Assembly (NCBI GenBank): GCA_958367245.1
Contig: CATXEA010000014.1
Span: forward strand, 26,015-90,014
DNA from: an uncultured Blautia sp.
GTDB taxonomy: Bacteria > Bacillota > Clostridia > Lachnospirales > Lachnospiraceae
DNA: 64,000 bases
Direction of reading: 5' to 3'
Shown here: positions 8,366 to 17,151 of the stretch, piece after piece
How the letters are laid out: every line of letters starts with the position of its first letter
Numbering within the stretch: position 1 is the stretch's first letter
Notes under the pieces: model-generated
Databases searched by the model: none
Told to the model about the DNA's origin: nothing
The model's input: only the letters and a program-made list of their open reading frames with translations
Made by a program: the position numbers and the translations under genes

Positions 8366-9097
8366 TTATTCATATTTCACAATTTCTTTTTTCAGACGCT
8401 TCATAATTCTTTTTTCCAGACGGGAGATGTAAGACTGGGAAATCCCCAGAAGGTCAGCCACTTCCTTCTGTGTACGCTCCCTGTTCTCTCCTTTTCCAAG
8501 ACCAAATCTCAGTTTGATGATTGTCTGCTCTCTTGGGGTAAGCTTGGAAATTGCCTTTGCCAGAAGGCTGATCTCAACCTCTTCCTCCAGACGTTTGGAA
8601 ATCACATCCTCGTCTGTCCCCAATATATCTGACAAAAGCAGCTCATTTCCATCCCAGTCCACGTTAAGCGGCTCATCAATGGAAACCTCCATTCTTGTCT
8701 TACTGTTCCTTCGAAGATACATGAGAATCTCATTCTCTATACATCTGGACGCATAGGTGGCAAGCTTGATATTTTTGCCTGTATTAAAGGTATTGATTGC
8801 CTTTATCAGCCCTATCGTACCTATGGAAATCAGGTCCTCCACCCCAACTCCTGTATTGTCAAATTTTTTTGCAATATATACTACCAGTCTGAGATTATGC
8901 TCGATGAGCAGAGACTTTGCCTCCTGCTCCTGCTCTGTGCCAAGCTTTCCAAGAACGTATGCCTCTCTCTGAGGTTCCAGAGGCGCCGGAAGGACATCGT
9001 TCCCTCCAATGTAAAAAATCTCCCGCGGCCTGTTTATCATAAATTTCGAGACCACCTGAAACGGATAATGATTCGCGTATGCTGCTCTCATATTCAT
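8366..9097 (-). CDS. sigE: Sporulation sigma factor sigma-E (precursor)
   Basis: 243 residues. The N-terminal hydrophobic pro-segment (about 20-30 residues, no sigma-factor motif) is followed by region 2 (LLIEHNLRLVVYIAKKF, DLISIGTIGLIKAI, YASRCIENEILMYLRR) and region 4 with its helix-turn-helix (EVADLLGISQSYISRLEKR). Sigma-E directs early mother-cell gene expression. It is made as a precursor and cleaved by SpoIIGA, whose gene lies 14 bp upstream. AGGGGGAG precedes the ATG. Both genes share the Spo0A-type promoter upstream of spoIIGA. Confidence 0.96.
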   Translation of the reverse strand: MNMRAAYANHYPFQVVSKFMINRPREIFYIGGNDVLPAPLEPQREAYVLGKLGTEQEQEAKSLLIEHNLRLVVYIAKKFDNTGVGVEDLISIGTIGLIKAINTFNTGKNIKLATYASRCIENEILMYLRRNSKTRMEVSIDEPLNVDWDGNELLLSDILGTDEDVISKRLEEEVEISLLAKAISKLTPREQTIIKLRFGLGKGENRERTQKEVADLLGISQSYISRLEKRIMKRLKKEIVKYE

Positions 9098-9111
9098 AGC
9101 TTCTCCCCCTC

Positions 9112-9954
9112 TTATTGCAGTAATCGGAAATTTAAAAGTACTTCATATTCCTTACCCAAAGCAGAAGGCTCCGTAAGAAGAGCAAGCACCGGCCTGTCTA
9201 TCTCTACCATCTCTTCAGGAGTCTGAATACAAAGCTTCTCCAAGGTAACTGCAAGGGTCACTCCATCTCCTCCTATGGTTTTATAAGTCAGGAAATGAGG
9301 GTGAAGCCCTGCAATCTCTGTATTTTCAAACTCCCCCGGGTTCTCTCTCAGGTGCTTTAATTTTTCCGCCGTGTCGCGGGGCAGAATTTTTTCCAGAACC
9401 TCCTGACTGATAATAGAAACAGGAGACGTTCCGTCCATAAGCAGATTTCCGGAATCATAAAATCCGCAGAACGGCTGTTTTTTTCCCTGATAGGACAAAG
9501 TAACCGGATACATATTTCTCATGCGGACGCGCAGGGAATCTGCAAGATAGCCAAGGGACATCAATCCCAGGTAAACGCAGGCTGCGAACAAAAAAAACAG
9601 TTTTCCGGTTATTTCATGCCCCGCAGTTACTGCTTCCAGAAATCCTCCGCACAAAAAAGCTGCCAGATAAAGAGTCACCATTGCCTTTACAAGCAGCCCC
9701 CCTTTCTTCAGTCCGCACCCCAGCATCACCATTCCAAAAGCACAGCCGCCATGGAGTAAAATTACTGCCGGTAAATACGCATCTGCGGGAAGGTATATCA
9801 GGAGACAGGAAAACAAGGCTCCCAATGCTGCTGCAAGAAGCGTTCTTTTCCGGCTTCTCCTGCAGCGAAAAACAGTTCCCACAAGACGCAGAAGAATATA
9901 ATCCATCAAGAGATTCGTCGCAAACACAACATCTATGTATACTTCATAATACAT
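9112..9954 (-). CDS. spoIIGA: Sigma-E processing peptidase SpoIIGA
   Basis: 280 residues. The N-terminal half is hydrophobic with about five membrane segments; the C-terminal half is a cytoplasmic aspartic-protease-like domain with the active-site motif YDSGN. It cleaves the pro-sequence of sigma-E at the sporulation septum when triggered from the forespore. The ATG at 9954 follows an AGGGGG ribosome site. That ribosome site is one arm of an unusual inverted repeat with the promoter spacer. Confidence 0.95.
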   Translation of the reverse strand: MYYEVYIDVVFATNLLMDYILLRLVGTVFRCRRSRKRTLLAAALGALFSCLLIYLPADAYLPAVILLHGGCAFGMVMLGCGLKKGGLLVKAMVTLYLAAFLCGGFLEAVTAGHEITGKLFFLFAACVYLGLMSLGYLADSLRVRMRNMYPVTLSYQGKKQPFCGFYDSGNLLMDGTSPVSIISQEVLEKILPRDTAEKLKHLRENPGEFENTEIAGLHPHFLTYKTIGGDGVTLAVTLEKLCIQTPEEMVEIDRPVLALLTEPSALGKEYEVLLNFRLLQ

Positions 9955-9958
9955 AAAA

Positions 9959-10020
9959 ACCCCCTATGACCTGTCAATCCTTCGCTTTGGTAAGTGAATT
10001 CATTATAGGTGATAGGGGGT
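9959..10020. repeat. Inverted repeat linking spoIIG promoter spacer and ribosome site
   Basis: ACCCCCTAT at 9959-9967 and ATAGGGGGT at 10012-10020 are perfect 9-bp inverted copies. On the coding strand one arm lies inside the promoter spacer and the other contains the spoIIGA Shine-Dalgarno. From the mapped promoter only the second arm would be in the RNA, so this would act as DNA structure or a protein site unless transcription starts further upstream. Confidence 0.6.
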
Positions 10021-10034
10021 GCGAATTTTGTCAA
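10002..10034 (-). promoter_or_regulatory. spoIIG-type promoter with 21-bp spacer
   Basis: Reverse strand: perfect TTGACA (10029-10034) and perfect TATAAT (10002-10007) separated by 21 bp. Known: the Bacillus subtilis spoIIG promoter has an abnormally long spacer of about 22 bp and needs Spo0A-P to be used by sigma-A RNA polymerase. The same architecture in front of spoIIGA-sigE fits that mechanism. Confidence 0.8.
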
Positions 10035-10070
10035 AACCGGTAAGAGACGTCCCAGAATTTCTCGTAAGGT

Positions 10071-10077
10071 TTCGACA
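10071..10077 (-). promoter_or_regulatory. Spo0A binding box (0A box)
   Basis: TGTCGAA on the reverse strand, an exact match to the 0A consensus TGNCGAA. It is centred about 78 bp upstream of the predicted spoIIG transcription start, and a second near-match (TTTGACA in the opposite sense) overlaps the -35. The positions resemble the two Spo0A sites of the Bacillus promoter. Confidence 0.7.
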
Positions 10078-10100
10078 TTTCTTCTTTGTTTTATGTAAAC

Positions 10101-10874
10101 TTACTTCTCTTCATTTTTTACATGAAGGGCGTTCATCATCCTTTTCAGTTCTCTCAGCGGGAGCTGTCCCGGTGCGGAAGCCTCTCCCACTGTACCGAAG
10201 GTAATACAGGAGCCGAAGTTTTCTCCTGCAATGCGGCTTATCATTCCTTCATCTCCCATAGCCATGGAAATCAGCGGCTTCTCTGTGAAATTCTCCGCCA
10301 TATCGCAGGTTGCCTGCATAATTGCAGCCACATCGGCAAAATCTTTTGGCATCACCGCCATTTTCAGGATATCTGCTCCTGTTCTGTCCATAATTTTAAA
10401 CCGTTCCAGAAGAATCTCTCGGATATCTGTCTTCAAAAAATCATGCGATGAGGCAACCACTATGGCATTTATCTCATGGAGTGACTGTATCAGCTTTACC
10501 TTTTCCTGTTCGTCTCCAAAAACCTCAACATCAATAAGGTCTGCTTTTCCGGACCTTGCTGTATCCATATTATAGTTTACATAATCTTCTGTCGAAATCT
10601 GTATATTTCCGCCTTCATTTTTGGTACGAATGGTAAATAAAAGTGGAATCTGACCCAAAATGTCGGAAAGCGCGTTCAAAACTTCCTCTCTTTCTTCCCT
10701 GTCTGAAAGTCCTTCGAAGAAATCCGCCCGCCATTCTGCAAGGTCTGCTCCTGCCTCTGCCACTGCCCTGGCTTCCTCAAGAATCCTCTCTTTTCTCTTT
10801 CCTGTAAGGGGAACACAAATTTTCGGTATTCCTTCCCCAATAGTGATATTTTTAATCTGAATTGGCTTTGTCAT
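10101..10874 (-). CDS. aroD: Type I 3-dehydroquinate dehydratase
   Basis: 257 residues, the normal length of the type I (Schiff-base) enzyme. The catalytic His144 lies in VVASSHDF and the Schiff-base Lys171 in GADILKMAVMPK; EWRADFFEGL and the C-terminal GQLPLRELKRM are also typical. It converts 3-dehydroquinate to 3-dehydroshikimate in the shikimate pathway. It is divergent from aroE, which performs the next step; the 82-bp gap between them probably holds both promoters. AGGAG is 10 bases before the ATG. Confidence 0.95.
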   Translation of the reverse strand: MTKPIQIKNITIGEGIPKICVPLTGKRKERILEEARAVAEAGADLAEWRADFFEGLSDREEREEVLNALSDILGQIPLLFTIRTKNEGGNIQISTEDYVNYNMDTARSGKADLIDVEVFGDEQEKVKLIQSLHEINAIVVASSHDFLKTDIREILLERFKIMDRTGADILKMAVMPKDFADVAAIMQATCDMAENFTEKPLISMAMGDEGMISRIAGENFGSCITFGTVGEASAPGQLPLRELKRMMNALHVKNEEK

Positions 10875-10956
10875 AAGTTGACATCTCCTTTATAGTAGAA
10901 TAAAATAATTGCAGTAAATAAATAAAAACAAACGACAGAAACGGGGGTACCAGCAC

Positions 10957-11826
10957 ATGAATATTACCGGACATACAAGGCTGACTGCTCTGCTGGGCAG
11001 TCCTGTCTCTCACAGCATCTCGCCTCTGATGCACAATGAAGCCTTTCGCCTTCTTGGCCTTGATTACGTCTATCTTTGCTTCGATGTAAAAGAAGACGCT
11101 TTGCCAAAAGCCGTTTCCGGCTTAAAAAATTGCGGCATTCGGGGCTTTAACCTCACTATGCCAAATAAAAACAAAATCGTAGAGCTTCTGGACGAGCTCT
11201 CTCCTGCTGCACAGCTCATCGGCGCAGTCAACACAGTAGTCAATGAGAACGGACGGCTGATCGGCTACAATACTGACGGTGTGGGGTATATGCAGGCAGC
11301 CCGTGATGCAGGATACGATCTCACCGGAAAAACCATTACCCTTATGGGTGCAGGCGGCGCTGCCACAGCCATTATTGCTCAGGCAGCTCTGGACGGGGTA
11401 AAAAATATCCACATTTTTGCCAGAACCACAAGCCGCTTCCACAAACGTATTCAGGCTCTTGCAGATAATATCAACGCAAGTCTCCCCTGCTGTGTCAGCC
11501 TTCACGATAATGACGATAAAGCCGCTCTGAAAAAGGCTCTGGATGAAAGCTTTCTTCTCATCAACGCCACCTCTGTCGGCATGGCTCCAAACACAGACGC
11601 CTCCATTCTTACAGACACTTCCCTGCTCAGACCGGAACTTATTGTCTCCGATGTCATCTACAATCCGCAGGAGACAAAGCTTCTTTGCGATGCAAAAAAA
11701 GCAGGCTGCCGTACTTTCAACGGCATGTATATGCTTCTTTATCAGGGCGCCGAAGCCTTTAAGCTATGGACCGGACAGGAAATGCCTGTGGCTGAAATCA
11801 AGGCGAAATATTTTTCCGGCGTTTAA
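10957..11826 (+). CDS. aroE: Shikimate dehydrogenase
   Basis: 289 residues. The N-terminal substrate domain has SHSISPLMHN (residues 18-27) and the catalytic lysine Lys71 in NLTMPNKNK. The NADP domain has the GAGGAATA dinucleotide-binding loop. The catalytic Asp is in GYNTDGVGY. It reduces 3-dehydroshikimate to shikimate with NADPH. Divergent from aroD. A strong hairpin terminator follows and is shared with convergent thrS. Confidence 0.95.
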   Translation: MNITGHTRLTALLGSPVSHSISPLMHNEAFRLLGLDYVYLCFDVKEDALPKAVSGLKNCGIRGFNLTMPNKNKIVELLDELSPAAQLIGAVNTVVNENGRLIGYNTDGVGYMQAARDAGYDLTGKTITLMGAGGAATAIIAQAALDGVKNIHIFARTTSRFHKRIQALADNINASLPCCVSLHDNDDKAALKKALDESFLLINATSVGMAPNTDASILTDTSLLRPELIVSDVIYNPQETKLLCDAKKAGCRTFNGMYMLLYQGAEAFKLWTGQEMPVAEIKAKYFSGV

Positions 11827-11836
11827 GTTTCCCATT

Positions 11837-11872
11837 AAGAAAAGGGCTGTTTTTACACAGCCCTCTTTTCTG
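11837..11872. terminator. Bidirectional terminator between aroE and thrS
   Basis: AGAAAAGGGCTGT pairs with ACAGCCCTCTTTTCT around a short TTTT loop, with A/T runs inside both arms. It separates two convergent genes. Confidence 0.85.
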
Positions 11873-11874
11873 TA

Positions 11875-13836
11875 TTATTTGGATTCTTCCTGAACCTCAA
11901 TTTTACGGATTGTCTTATTTTTGATTTCCTCTTTGATTGCTGCAAGGAATTCGCCCAGCTCTTTCATTCCCTCGTCGCCAAGGTAACGGCTTCTTACGGA
12001 TACTTTGCCCTCTTCTTCCTCTTTTGCGCCTACAACAAGCATGTATGGTACTCTTGCAAGACGGGCTTCACGAATCTTGTAACCCATCTTCTCAGAACGC
12101 TGGTCAACAGAGCATCTGATTCCTTCTTCTTTTAACTGTGCTTCCACTTTTGCTGCATAATCATGGAATTTCTCGGAAATCGGAATGATACGAACCTGTT
12201 CCGGACAGAGCCATGTCGGGAATAAACCTGCATATTTCTCAATAAGCCATGCAAGAGTTCTCTCGTAGCAGCCCATAGATGTACGGTGGATGATGTACGG
12301 ACGTTTCTTATCGCCGTTTTCATCAATATAGTACATATCGAACTGTTCTGCAAGAAGAGCATCCCACTGAATCGTAATCATCGTATCTTCTTTTCCGTAT
12401 ACGTTCTTTGCATTGATATCGACCTTTGGTCCGTAGAAAGCAGCTTCTCCCACGTCTTCCACAAATGGGATATTCAGTTCCTGAAGCATCTGTCTGATAT
12501 GACCTTCTGTCTCTTCCCACACGGAAGCGTCACCAATGTATTTCTCTGTGTTAGTCGGGTCCCACTTGGAGAGATGGTAGGTTACGTCCTCTTCTACACC
12601 GAGAACCTGAAGACAATACTGTGCAAGGGCGATACAGTCCTTAAACTCTTTTACCATCTGGTCAGGTCTTACAATTAAGTGTCCCTCAGAAATTGTAAAC
12701 TGGCGTACACGTGTCAGACCGTGCATTTCACCGGAATCCTCGTTACGGAAAAGTGTGGATGTCTCGCCGTAGCGCAGCGGAAGGTCACGGTAGCTGTGCT
12801 GCTCTGCCTTATATACATAATACTGGAATGGACAGGTCATCGGACGGAGTGCATATACCTCTTTGTCCTTCTCCTCATCGCCAAGTACAAACATACCGTC
12901 TTTATAGTGATCCCAGTGTCCGGAAATCTTGTAGAGGTCGCTCTTAGCCATCAGAGGTGTTTTTGTTCTGATGTAGCCGCGTTTCGCTTCCTCATCCTCG
13001 ATCCAGCGCTGCAGTTCCTGCATCATAATCACACCATTTGGCATAATCAGAGGAAGTCCCTGTCCGATTACGTCTACTGTTGTAAAAAGCTTCATCTCGC
13101 GTCCGAGTTTATTGTGGTCGCGTTTCTTTGCCTCTTCCATACGCTCTAAATGCTCTTTTAATTCTTCTTTAGATGCGTAGGCAGTTCCGTATACACGGGT
13201 AAGCATCTGGTTTTTCTCGCTTCCTCTCCAGTATGCGCCGGATGCGGAAAGAAGCTTGAATGCTTTTACTCCTTTTGTGCTCATCAGGTGAGGACCTGCA
13301 CAGAGGTCTGTCCAGTCTCCCTGTGAGTAGAAAGAAATCTCTTCTCCTTCCGGAAGGTCTTCAATAAGTTCTACTTTATATGGCTCGTTTTTCTCTTTGA
13401 AGTATGCGATTGCATCTTCTCTTGATTTTGTGAAACGCTCAATCTTAGCGCCTTTTTTGATGATTTTTTTCATCTCTTTTTCGATGGCATCAAGGTCGTC
13501 TCTGGAAAATGGCGGACACTCAAAGTCATAGTAGAATCCTGTATCAATAGAAGGGCCAATGGCAACCTTTGCCTCCGGGAAAAGTGTCTGTACTGCCTGA
13601 GCAAGTACGTGGGATGCTGTATGGCGAAGGGCTGCAAGACCTTTTTCATCCTTCGCTGTAAGGATATTTACCTCGCAGTCGCAATCTACGACTGTTCTCA
13701 AATCTACGACTTCACCGTTTACTTCACCTGCACATGCAGCGCGGGCAAGACCTTCACTGATGTCAGAGGCAATGTCGATAATGGCTTTTGCTTCTGCATA
13801 TTCTTTTTTGGAACCATCTTTTAATGTGATAATCAT
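11875..13836 (-). CDS. thrS: Threonyl-tRNA synthetase
   Basis: 653 residues, full length. Order: N-terminal TGS domain (1-62), editing domain with HTASHVLAQAV, class II catalytic core with the zinc-ligand motif RPMTCPFQ and motif 2 RNEDSGEMHGLTRVRQF, and a C-terminal anticodon-binding domain starting near PEQVRIIPISEK. It charges tRNA-Thr in the cytoplasm. AAAGGAG precedes the ATG. Expression is controlled by the T-box leader lying upstream at 13931-14189, which carries a threonine codon in the specifier region. Confidence 0.97.
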   Translation of the reverse strand: MIITLKDGSKKEYAEAKAIIDIASDISEGLARAACAGEVNGEVVDLRTVVDCDCEVNILTAKDEKGLAALRHTASHVLAQAVQTLFPEAKVAIGPSIDTGFYYDFECPPFSRDDLDAIEKEMKKIIKKGAKIERFTKSREDAIAYFKEKNEPYKVELIEDLPEGEEISFYSQGDWTDLCAGPHLMSTKGVKAFKLLSASGAYWRGSEKNQMLTRVYGTAYASKEELKEHLERMEEAKKRDHNKLGREMKLFTTVDVIGQGLPLIMPNGVIMMQELQRWIEDEEAKRGYIRTKTPLMAKSDLYKISGHWDHYKDGMFVLGDEEKDKEVYALRPMTCPFQYYVYKAEQHSYRDLPLRYGETSTLFRNEDSGEMHGLTRVRQFTISEGHLIVRPDQMVKEFKDCIALAQYCLQVLGVEEDVTYHLSKWDPTNTEKYIGDASVWEETEGHIRQMLQELNIPFVEDVGEAAFYGPKVDINAKNVYGKEDTMITIQWDALLAEQFDMYYIDENGDKKRPYIIHRTSMGCYERTLAWLIEKYAGLFPTWLCPEQVRIIPISEKFHDYAAKVEAQLKEEGIRCSVDQRSEKMGYKIREARLARVPYMLVVGAKEEEEGKVSVRSRYLGDEGMKELGEFLAAIKEEIKNKTIRKIEVQEESK

Positions 13837-13930
13837 TGCATTTCTCCTTTTTCATTAAAAAATATTGTGTTGTTCTGTGCAGGGGCGGGTCTGTCAGGTC
13901 TGCATAATATGTTGCGAACCTTTTTGCCAA

Positions 13931-14189
13931 AATAAAAAACGTCCCTTACAATGCATCTGCACTGTAAGGGACGAATATCTCATACTCGCGGTTCCACCCT
14001 GCTTGCTCCCGGCTTATCCGTAAGCCTGAGCCACTTATTCGATGGTAACGGAATCACCGGACCGGATTAGGGCCACTCAGAGGTAGTTTTCGGCTGCTTC
14101 CCCATAAGACACTTCCAGCAAATGTGTCTCTCTCTGTATGCTTTCACAGCTTACTCGTCTCGTCAACGTGTTATCTTATGTCTATCCCC
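13931..14189 (-). promoter_or_regulatory. T-box riboswitch leader of thrS
   Basis: Reverse strand. The T-box sequence AGGGTGGAACCGCG is at 13987-14000. A strong terminator, GTCCCTTACA paired with TGTAAGGGAC, is at 13941-13972 and is followed by a T-run. Upstream lies a Stem I with AGTA on the 5' side of the specifier loop and GAA opposite. A threonine codon ACU is at 14085-14087 (ACC follows at 14082-14084); which is the true specifier is uncertain. Uncharged tRNA-Thr would favour the antiterminator and switch thrS on. Confidence 0.95.
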
Positions 14190-14218
14190 ATTATAGTCAC
14201 GGGATTTTTATTTGTCAA
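14190..14218 (-). promoter_or_regulatory. Consensus sigma-A promoter of thrS
   Basis: Perfect TTGACA (14213-14218), 17-bp spacer, perfect TATAAT (14190-14195). Transcription would begin right at the 5' end of the T-box leader. Confidence 0.92.
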
Positions 14219-14268
14219 TCGTTTTTTTATCACAACATTCTTCCCGATAATGGGTAAACTGTAATATC

Positions 14269-14778
14269 TTATCTTCCGCAGCAGTGTTTGTATTTCTTGC
14301 CGCTTCCGCATGGACACGGATCGTTACGGCCTACTTTGTGTGGTTTCACGATTGTGCCGGATTTTTTCTGCTCCATGTAGAGCTCTTTTCTCTTTTCTTC
14401 GGAGAAAATCGCATCCCACTGAGGAAGCTCGTAAAGCCAGTCTGCCTTTGCATCTACCATGTTTTTGTAAAGGAGTTCCTTATCGAAGCATAAAGATACT
14501 GTTGTGTTCTCATCCATAGTTTCGATTGGGTTCGGAACCTTCAGGGAATCGTTGATTCCATCAAGGAAACCTACCATTGTGAGAACTTCCTGACCGTATT
14601 TTTCTGCTAACTCTTTAACAGTACCTGTTACAACTTCATCCGGATTGGAGAGAAGCTGCTCGTAGATACCTTTTTCGATATTGAAGTAGGTTGCCCAGAA
14701 TTTCTGAAGCTGGCTGCGGTCTGCTTCCTGATTGTACGCCATTGTACGCCACTGTTCTAAGATTGTTTTATCACTCAT
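14269..14778 (-). CDS. SEC-C zinc-motif protein of unknown function
   Basis: 169 residues from the ATG at 14778 (AGAGGA 8 bases upstream; an in-frame ATG at 14811 lacks a site). The C-terminus is a SEC-C metal-binding motif, GRNDPCPCGSGKKYKHCC, the zinc-binding tail found in SecA. The N-terminal part is helical and acidic and resembles no domain I recognise. SEC-C proteins without SecA ATPase are widespread and poorly defined. No operon partner is evident; the thrS T-box promoter lies downstream. Confidence 0.75.
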   Translation of the reverse strand: MSDKTILEQWRTMAYNQEADRSQLQKFWATYFNIEKGIYEQLLSNPDEVVTGTVKELAEKYGQEVLTMVGFLDGINDSLKVPNPIETMDENTTVSLCFDKELLYKNMVDAKADWLYELPQWDAIFSEEKRKELYMEQKKSGTIVKPHKVGRNDPCPCGSGKKYKHCCGR

Positions 14779-14901
14779 TTGTTTTATCCTCTTTTCAAAA
14801 TACTTATTCATTGGTTATGTGAAGAAGAATCTCCACACAGGCTTACACATTATAGCATCTTTTGGGGCAAAAGACAAATTAATTCTTTATTAAAACGCGC
14901 T

Positions 14902-15765
14902 CTATCGCTGACTGCCTGTAAAAAAGAGCGCAAGTGTTCCCGGACCGGAATGAGCGCCGATTGTCGCGCCTACATAGTTGATTATCATTGTTTTGACACT
15001 GTATCGTTCTCTGACCTTTTCCGCCACAAAATCAGCGTCTTCCATGCAGTCACCGTGGCTGATGAAAACTGTATCAACCTCGTAGCCCTGTGTCTTTTCT
15101 TCCATTGCTTTCACCAGTTCAAGAAGGGCTTTTTTACGGCCTCTTACTTTTCCGACAGGAACAAGCTTACCTTCGTTATCCACATGAAGAACCGGTTTTA
15201 TATTCAGGACACTTCCCACGACTGCGGCGGTTTTGGAAAGGCGGCCGCCTCTGCACAGATGGAAGAGGTCGTCTACTGTAAACATATGAATCATATGAAG
15301 TTTGTTCTCTTCTGCCCATCCGGCAACTGTATCCATATCTTCCCCTGCTTCTTTTTTCTGCTGGGCAAGATAGACAAGAAGTCCCTGTCCCAGAGATGCG
15401 CCCAGAGAATCTATGACTATAATCTTTCGCTCCGGATATTCTTCCATCAGTTCTTCTGCTGCAATTTTTGCACTGTTGCAGGTTCCGCTCAGTCCTGAAG
15501 AGAATGCAATATGAAGGATATCCTTCCCTTCTTTCAGATAAGGTTCCATCATCTCTCTTGTATTCTCCGGATTCGCCTGAGCAGTTGTAGGCAGAGAGCC
15601 ATTCCGCATAGCTTCATAAAACTCATGCTCAGGAAGAAAATTTCCCTGTGTGTAATCCTTCCCGTCCATAGAATAGCTTAAATACGTACAGCCTACCCCA
15701 TGTTCCCGGTAATATGCTTCCGGAAGATCTGAATTGTTGTCTGTTGTAATCACATAGTCTCTCAT
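14902..15765 (-). CDS. DegV family fatty-acid-binding protein
   Basis: 287 residues, the usual DegV length. Typical elements: an N-terminal ITTDNNSDLP, then LPTTAQANPE, a SSGLSGTCNSA serine-containing loop, and FHLCRGGRLSKTAAVVGS followed by LNIKPVL. Family knowledge: DegV/FakB proteins bind a fatty acid and in several Firmicutes present it to the FakA kinase. No fakA is present here, so the partner is unknown. Monocistronic by spacing. Confidence 0.9.
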   Translation of the reverse strand: MRDYVITTDNNSDLPEAYYREHGVGCTYLSYSMDGKDYTQGNFLPEHEFYEAMRNGSLPTTAQANPENTREMMEPYLKEGKDILHIAFSSGLSGTCNSAKIAAEELMEEYPERKIIVIDSLGASLGQGLLVYLAQQKKEAGEDMDTVAGWAEENKLHMIHMFTVDDLFHLCRGGRLSKTAAVVGSVLNIKPVLHVDNEGKLVPVGKVRGRKKALLELVKAMEEKTQGYEVDTVFISHGDCMEDADFVAEKVRERYSVKTMIINYVGATIGAHSGPGTLALFFTGSQR

Positions 15766-15883
15766 ATATTTTTCCCGCCTTTCTTATGAGTACCGGACAA
15801 TTACGTCCATTATAGCAGTTTGCGGATACTTATACAATCCTTTTTCTTTTTTTAGACATCCTGCGCGCCCTTTGTACAAAGGA

Positions 15884-17068
15884 TTATTTATTTAAGACCT
15901 CAAGCGCCGCCTGAAGCTGGTTGTCTTCCTCATGGGTAATCTCGTCTTTATTCAAAAGATTCGCGTCAAGTTTTACCTCCACATCCGGCTTGATTCCTAC
16001 CTCGTGAATGGAATTGCCCTTCGGTGTAAAATAGTTGGATACCGTCAGCTTCACTGCACTTCCGTCTGTCAGAGCGCTGATAGACTGTACGACTCCCTTC
16101 CCATAGGTGGTTGTTCCGACAATAGTTCCGATTCCATAATCCTGCACTGCCCCTGCAAAAATTTCTGAAGCGCTGGCGCTCAGCTCGTTTACAAGAACTG
16201 CCAGAGGAATATCTATCGGATGCTTGCCCTCACATGTTTCTTCACTTCTGTTTCCATATTTGTCTTCCGTATAAACAATCAGTCCCTCCGGAAGAATTTC
16301 ATTCAATATATCGCACACAGAGTTCAGAAGCCCTCCGGGATTATTTCTCAAATCCACCACCAGCTTCTCCATTCCGGAATCCTTAAGCTCCGAAAAAGCC
16401 TTCTGATACTGCTGACAGGTTACTCCTTTAAATTCAGATATGCGGATATATCCTGTATTTTCATCCAGCATTTCGTGAAACACGGAGGGAAGTTCTACGT
16501 CTGTAATAGGAACGGTAATCTTCATCGCCTCTTCCACGTTCTCCCTGTGAATCGTAAGAATTACCTTCTCACCACTTTTTCCTTTAATCATATCCGCTAC
16601 GTCTTTTACTTCTTTTTCCGTAACATCTTTTCCGTTCACTGCGCTGATTATATCATCCTTTTCCAGACCTGCAGCCTCTCCCGGTCCTCCTTCGTAGCAA
16701 TCAACAATCCGCATACCGCCTTCTTCATTTCTCTGCATCAGAATTCCTATTCCCACATATTCTCCCTGAGTGGAGGAATTTTCTTCTGCATATTCTTCCG
16801 CAGTATAATATCTGGAATACGGATCTCCCAGACCGTAAACAAGACCTGTGTAGATTCCTTCTTCCAGCTTCTCCTTATCTGCATCTTCCAGATAATATTT
16901 ATCTATCATATATTCCAGGGATGCCAGCTTATTCACAAATCCCATATCTGTCAGCACAGAACCTCCCAGCGCCCTGCCGACTCCAAGACCGATTCCGGCT
17001 TCCACGCACAATACACCGATAACGCCTGCCAGAATCCCTTTTTTAAATTGTTTGTTTTCTCGTGACAT
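15884..17068 (-). CDS. S41 C-terminal processing peptidase with PDZ domain (CtpA/CtpB type)
   Basis: 394 residues. A signal-anchor segment near residues 10-31 places the body outside the membrane. A PDZ domain (about 90-170, with DGMI-like GLEKDDIISAVNGKDV) precedes the S41 protease core: VVDLRNNPGGLL, the nucleophile region NELSASASEIFAGA and the general-base lysine region TTYGKGVVQ. Homologues cleave extracytoplasmic regulators, including sporulation signalling proteins. It lies downstream of ftsE-ftsX, as in many Firmicutes, but a hairpin separates it from ftsX. AGGAG precedes the ATG. Confidence 0.92.
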   Translation of the reverse strand: MSRENKQFKKGILAGVIGVLCVEAGIGLGVGRALGGSVLTDMGFVNKLASLEYMIDKYYLEDADKEKLEEGIYTGLVYGLGDPYSRYYTAEEYAEENSSTQGEYVGIGILMQRNEEGGMRIVDCYEGGPGEAAGLEKDDIISAVNGKDVTEKEVKDVADMIKGKSGEKVILTIHRENVEEAMKITVPITDVELPSVFHEMLDENTGYIRISEFKGVTCQQYQKAFSELKDSGMEKLVVDLRNNPGGLLNSVCDILNEILPEGLIVYTEDKYGNRSEETCEGKHPIDIPLAVLVNELSASASEIFAGAVQDYGIGTIVGTTTYGKGVVQSISALTDGSAVKLTVSNYFTPKGNSIHEVGIKPDVEVKLDANLLNKDEITHEEDNQLQAALEVLNK

Positions 17069-17090
17069 TCTATCTCCTTATAGACGAATA

Positions 17091-17128
17091 GAGGAAAAGC
17101 TGTCGGTTTCCCGACAGCCAGTTTCCTC
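17091..17128 (-). terminator. Terminator-like hairpin downstream of ftsX
   Basis: GCTGTCGG-TTTC-CCGACAGC, extended by GAGGAAA/TTTCCTC outer pairing. The following T-run is short (TTTTCC), so termination may be partial and the protease gene may receive some read-through. Confidence 0.6.
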
Positions 17129-17151
17129 TTTGCATGTATCTGTTTGTGCAA

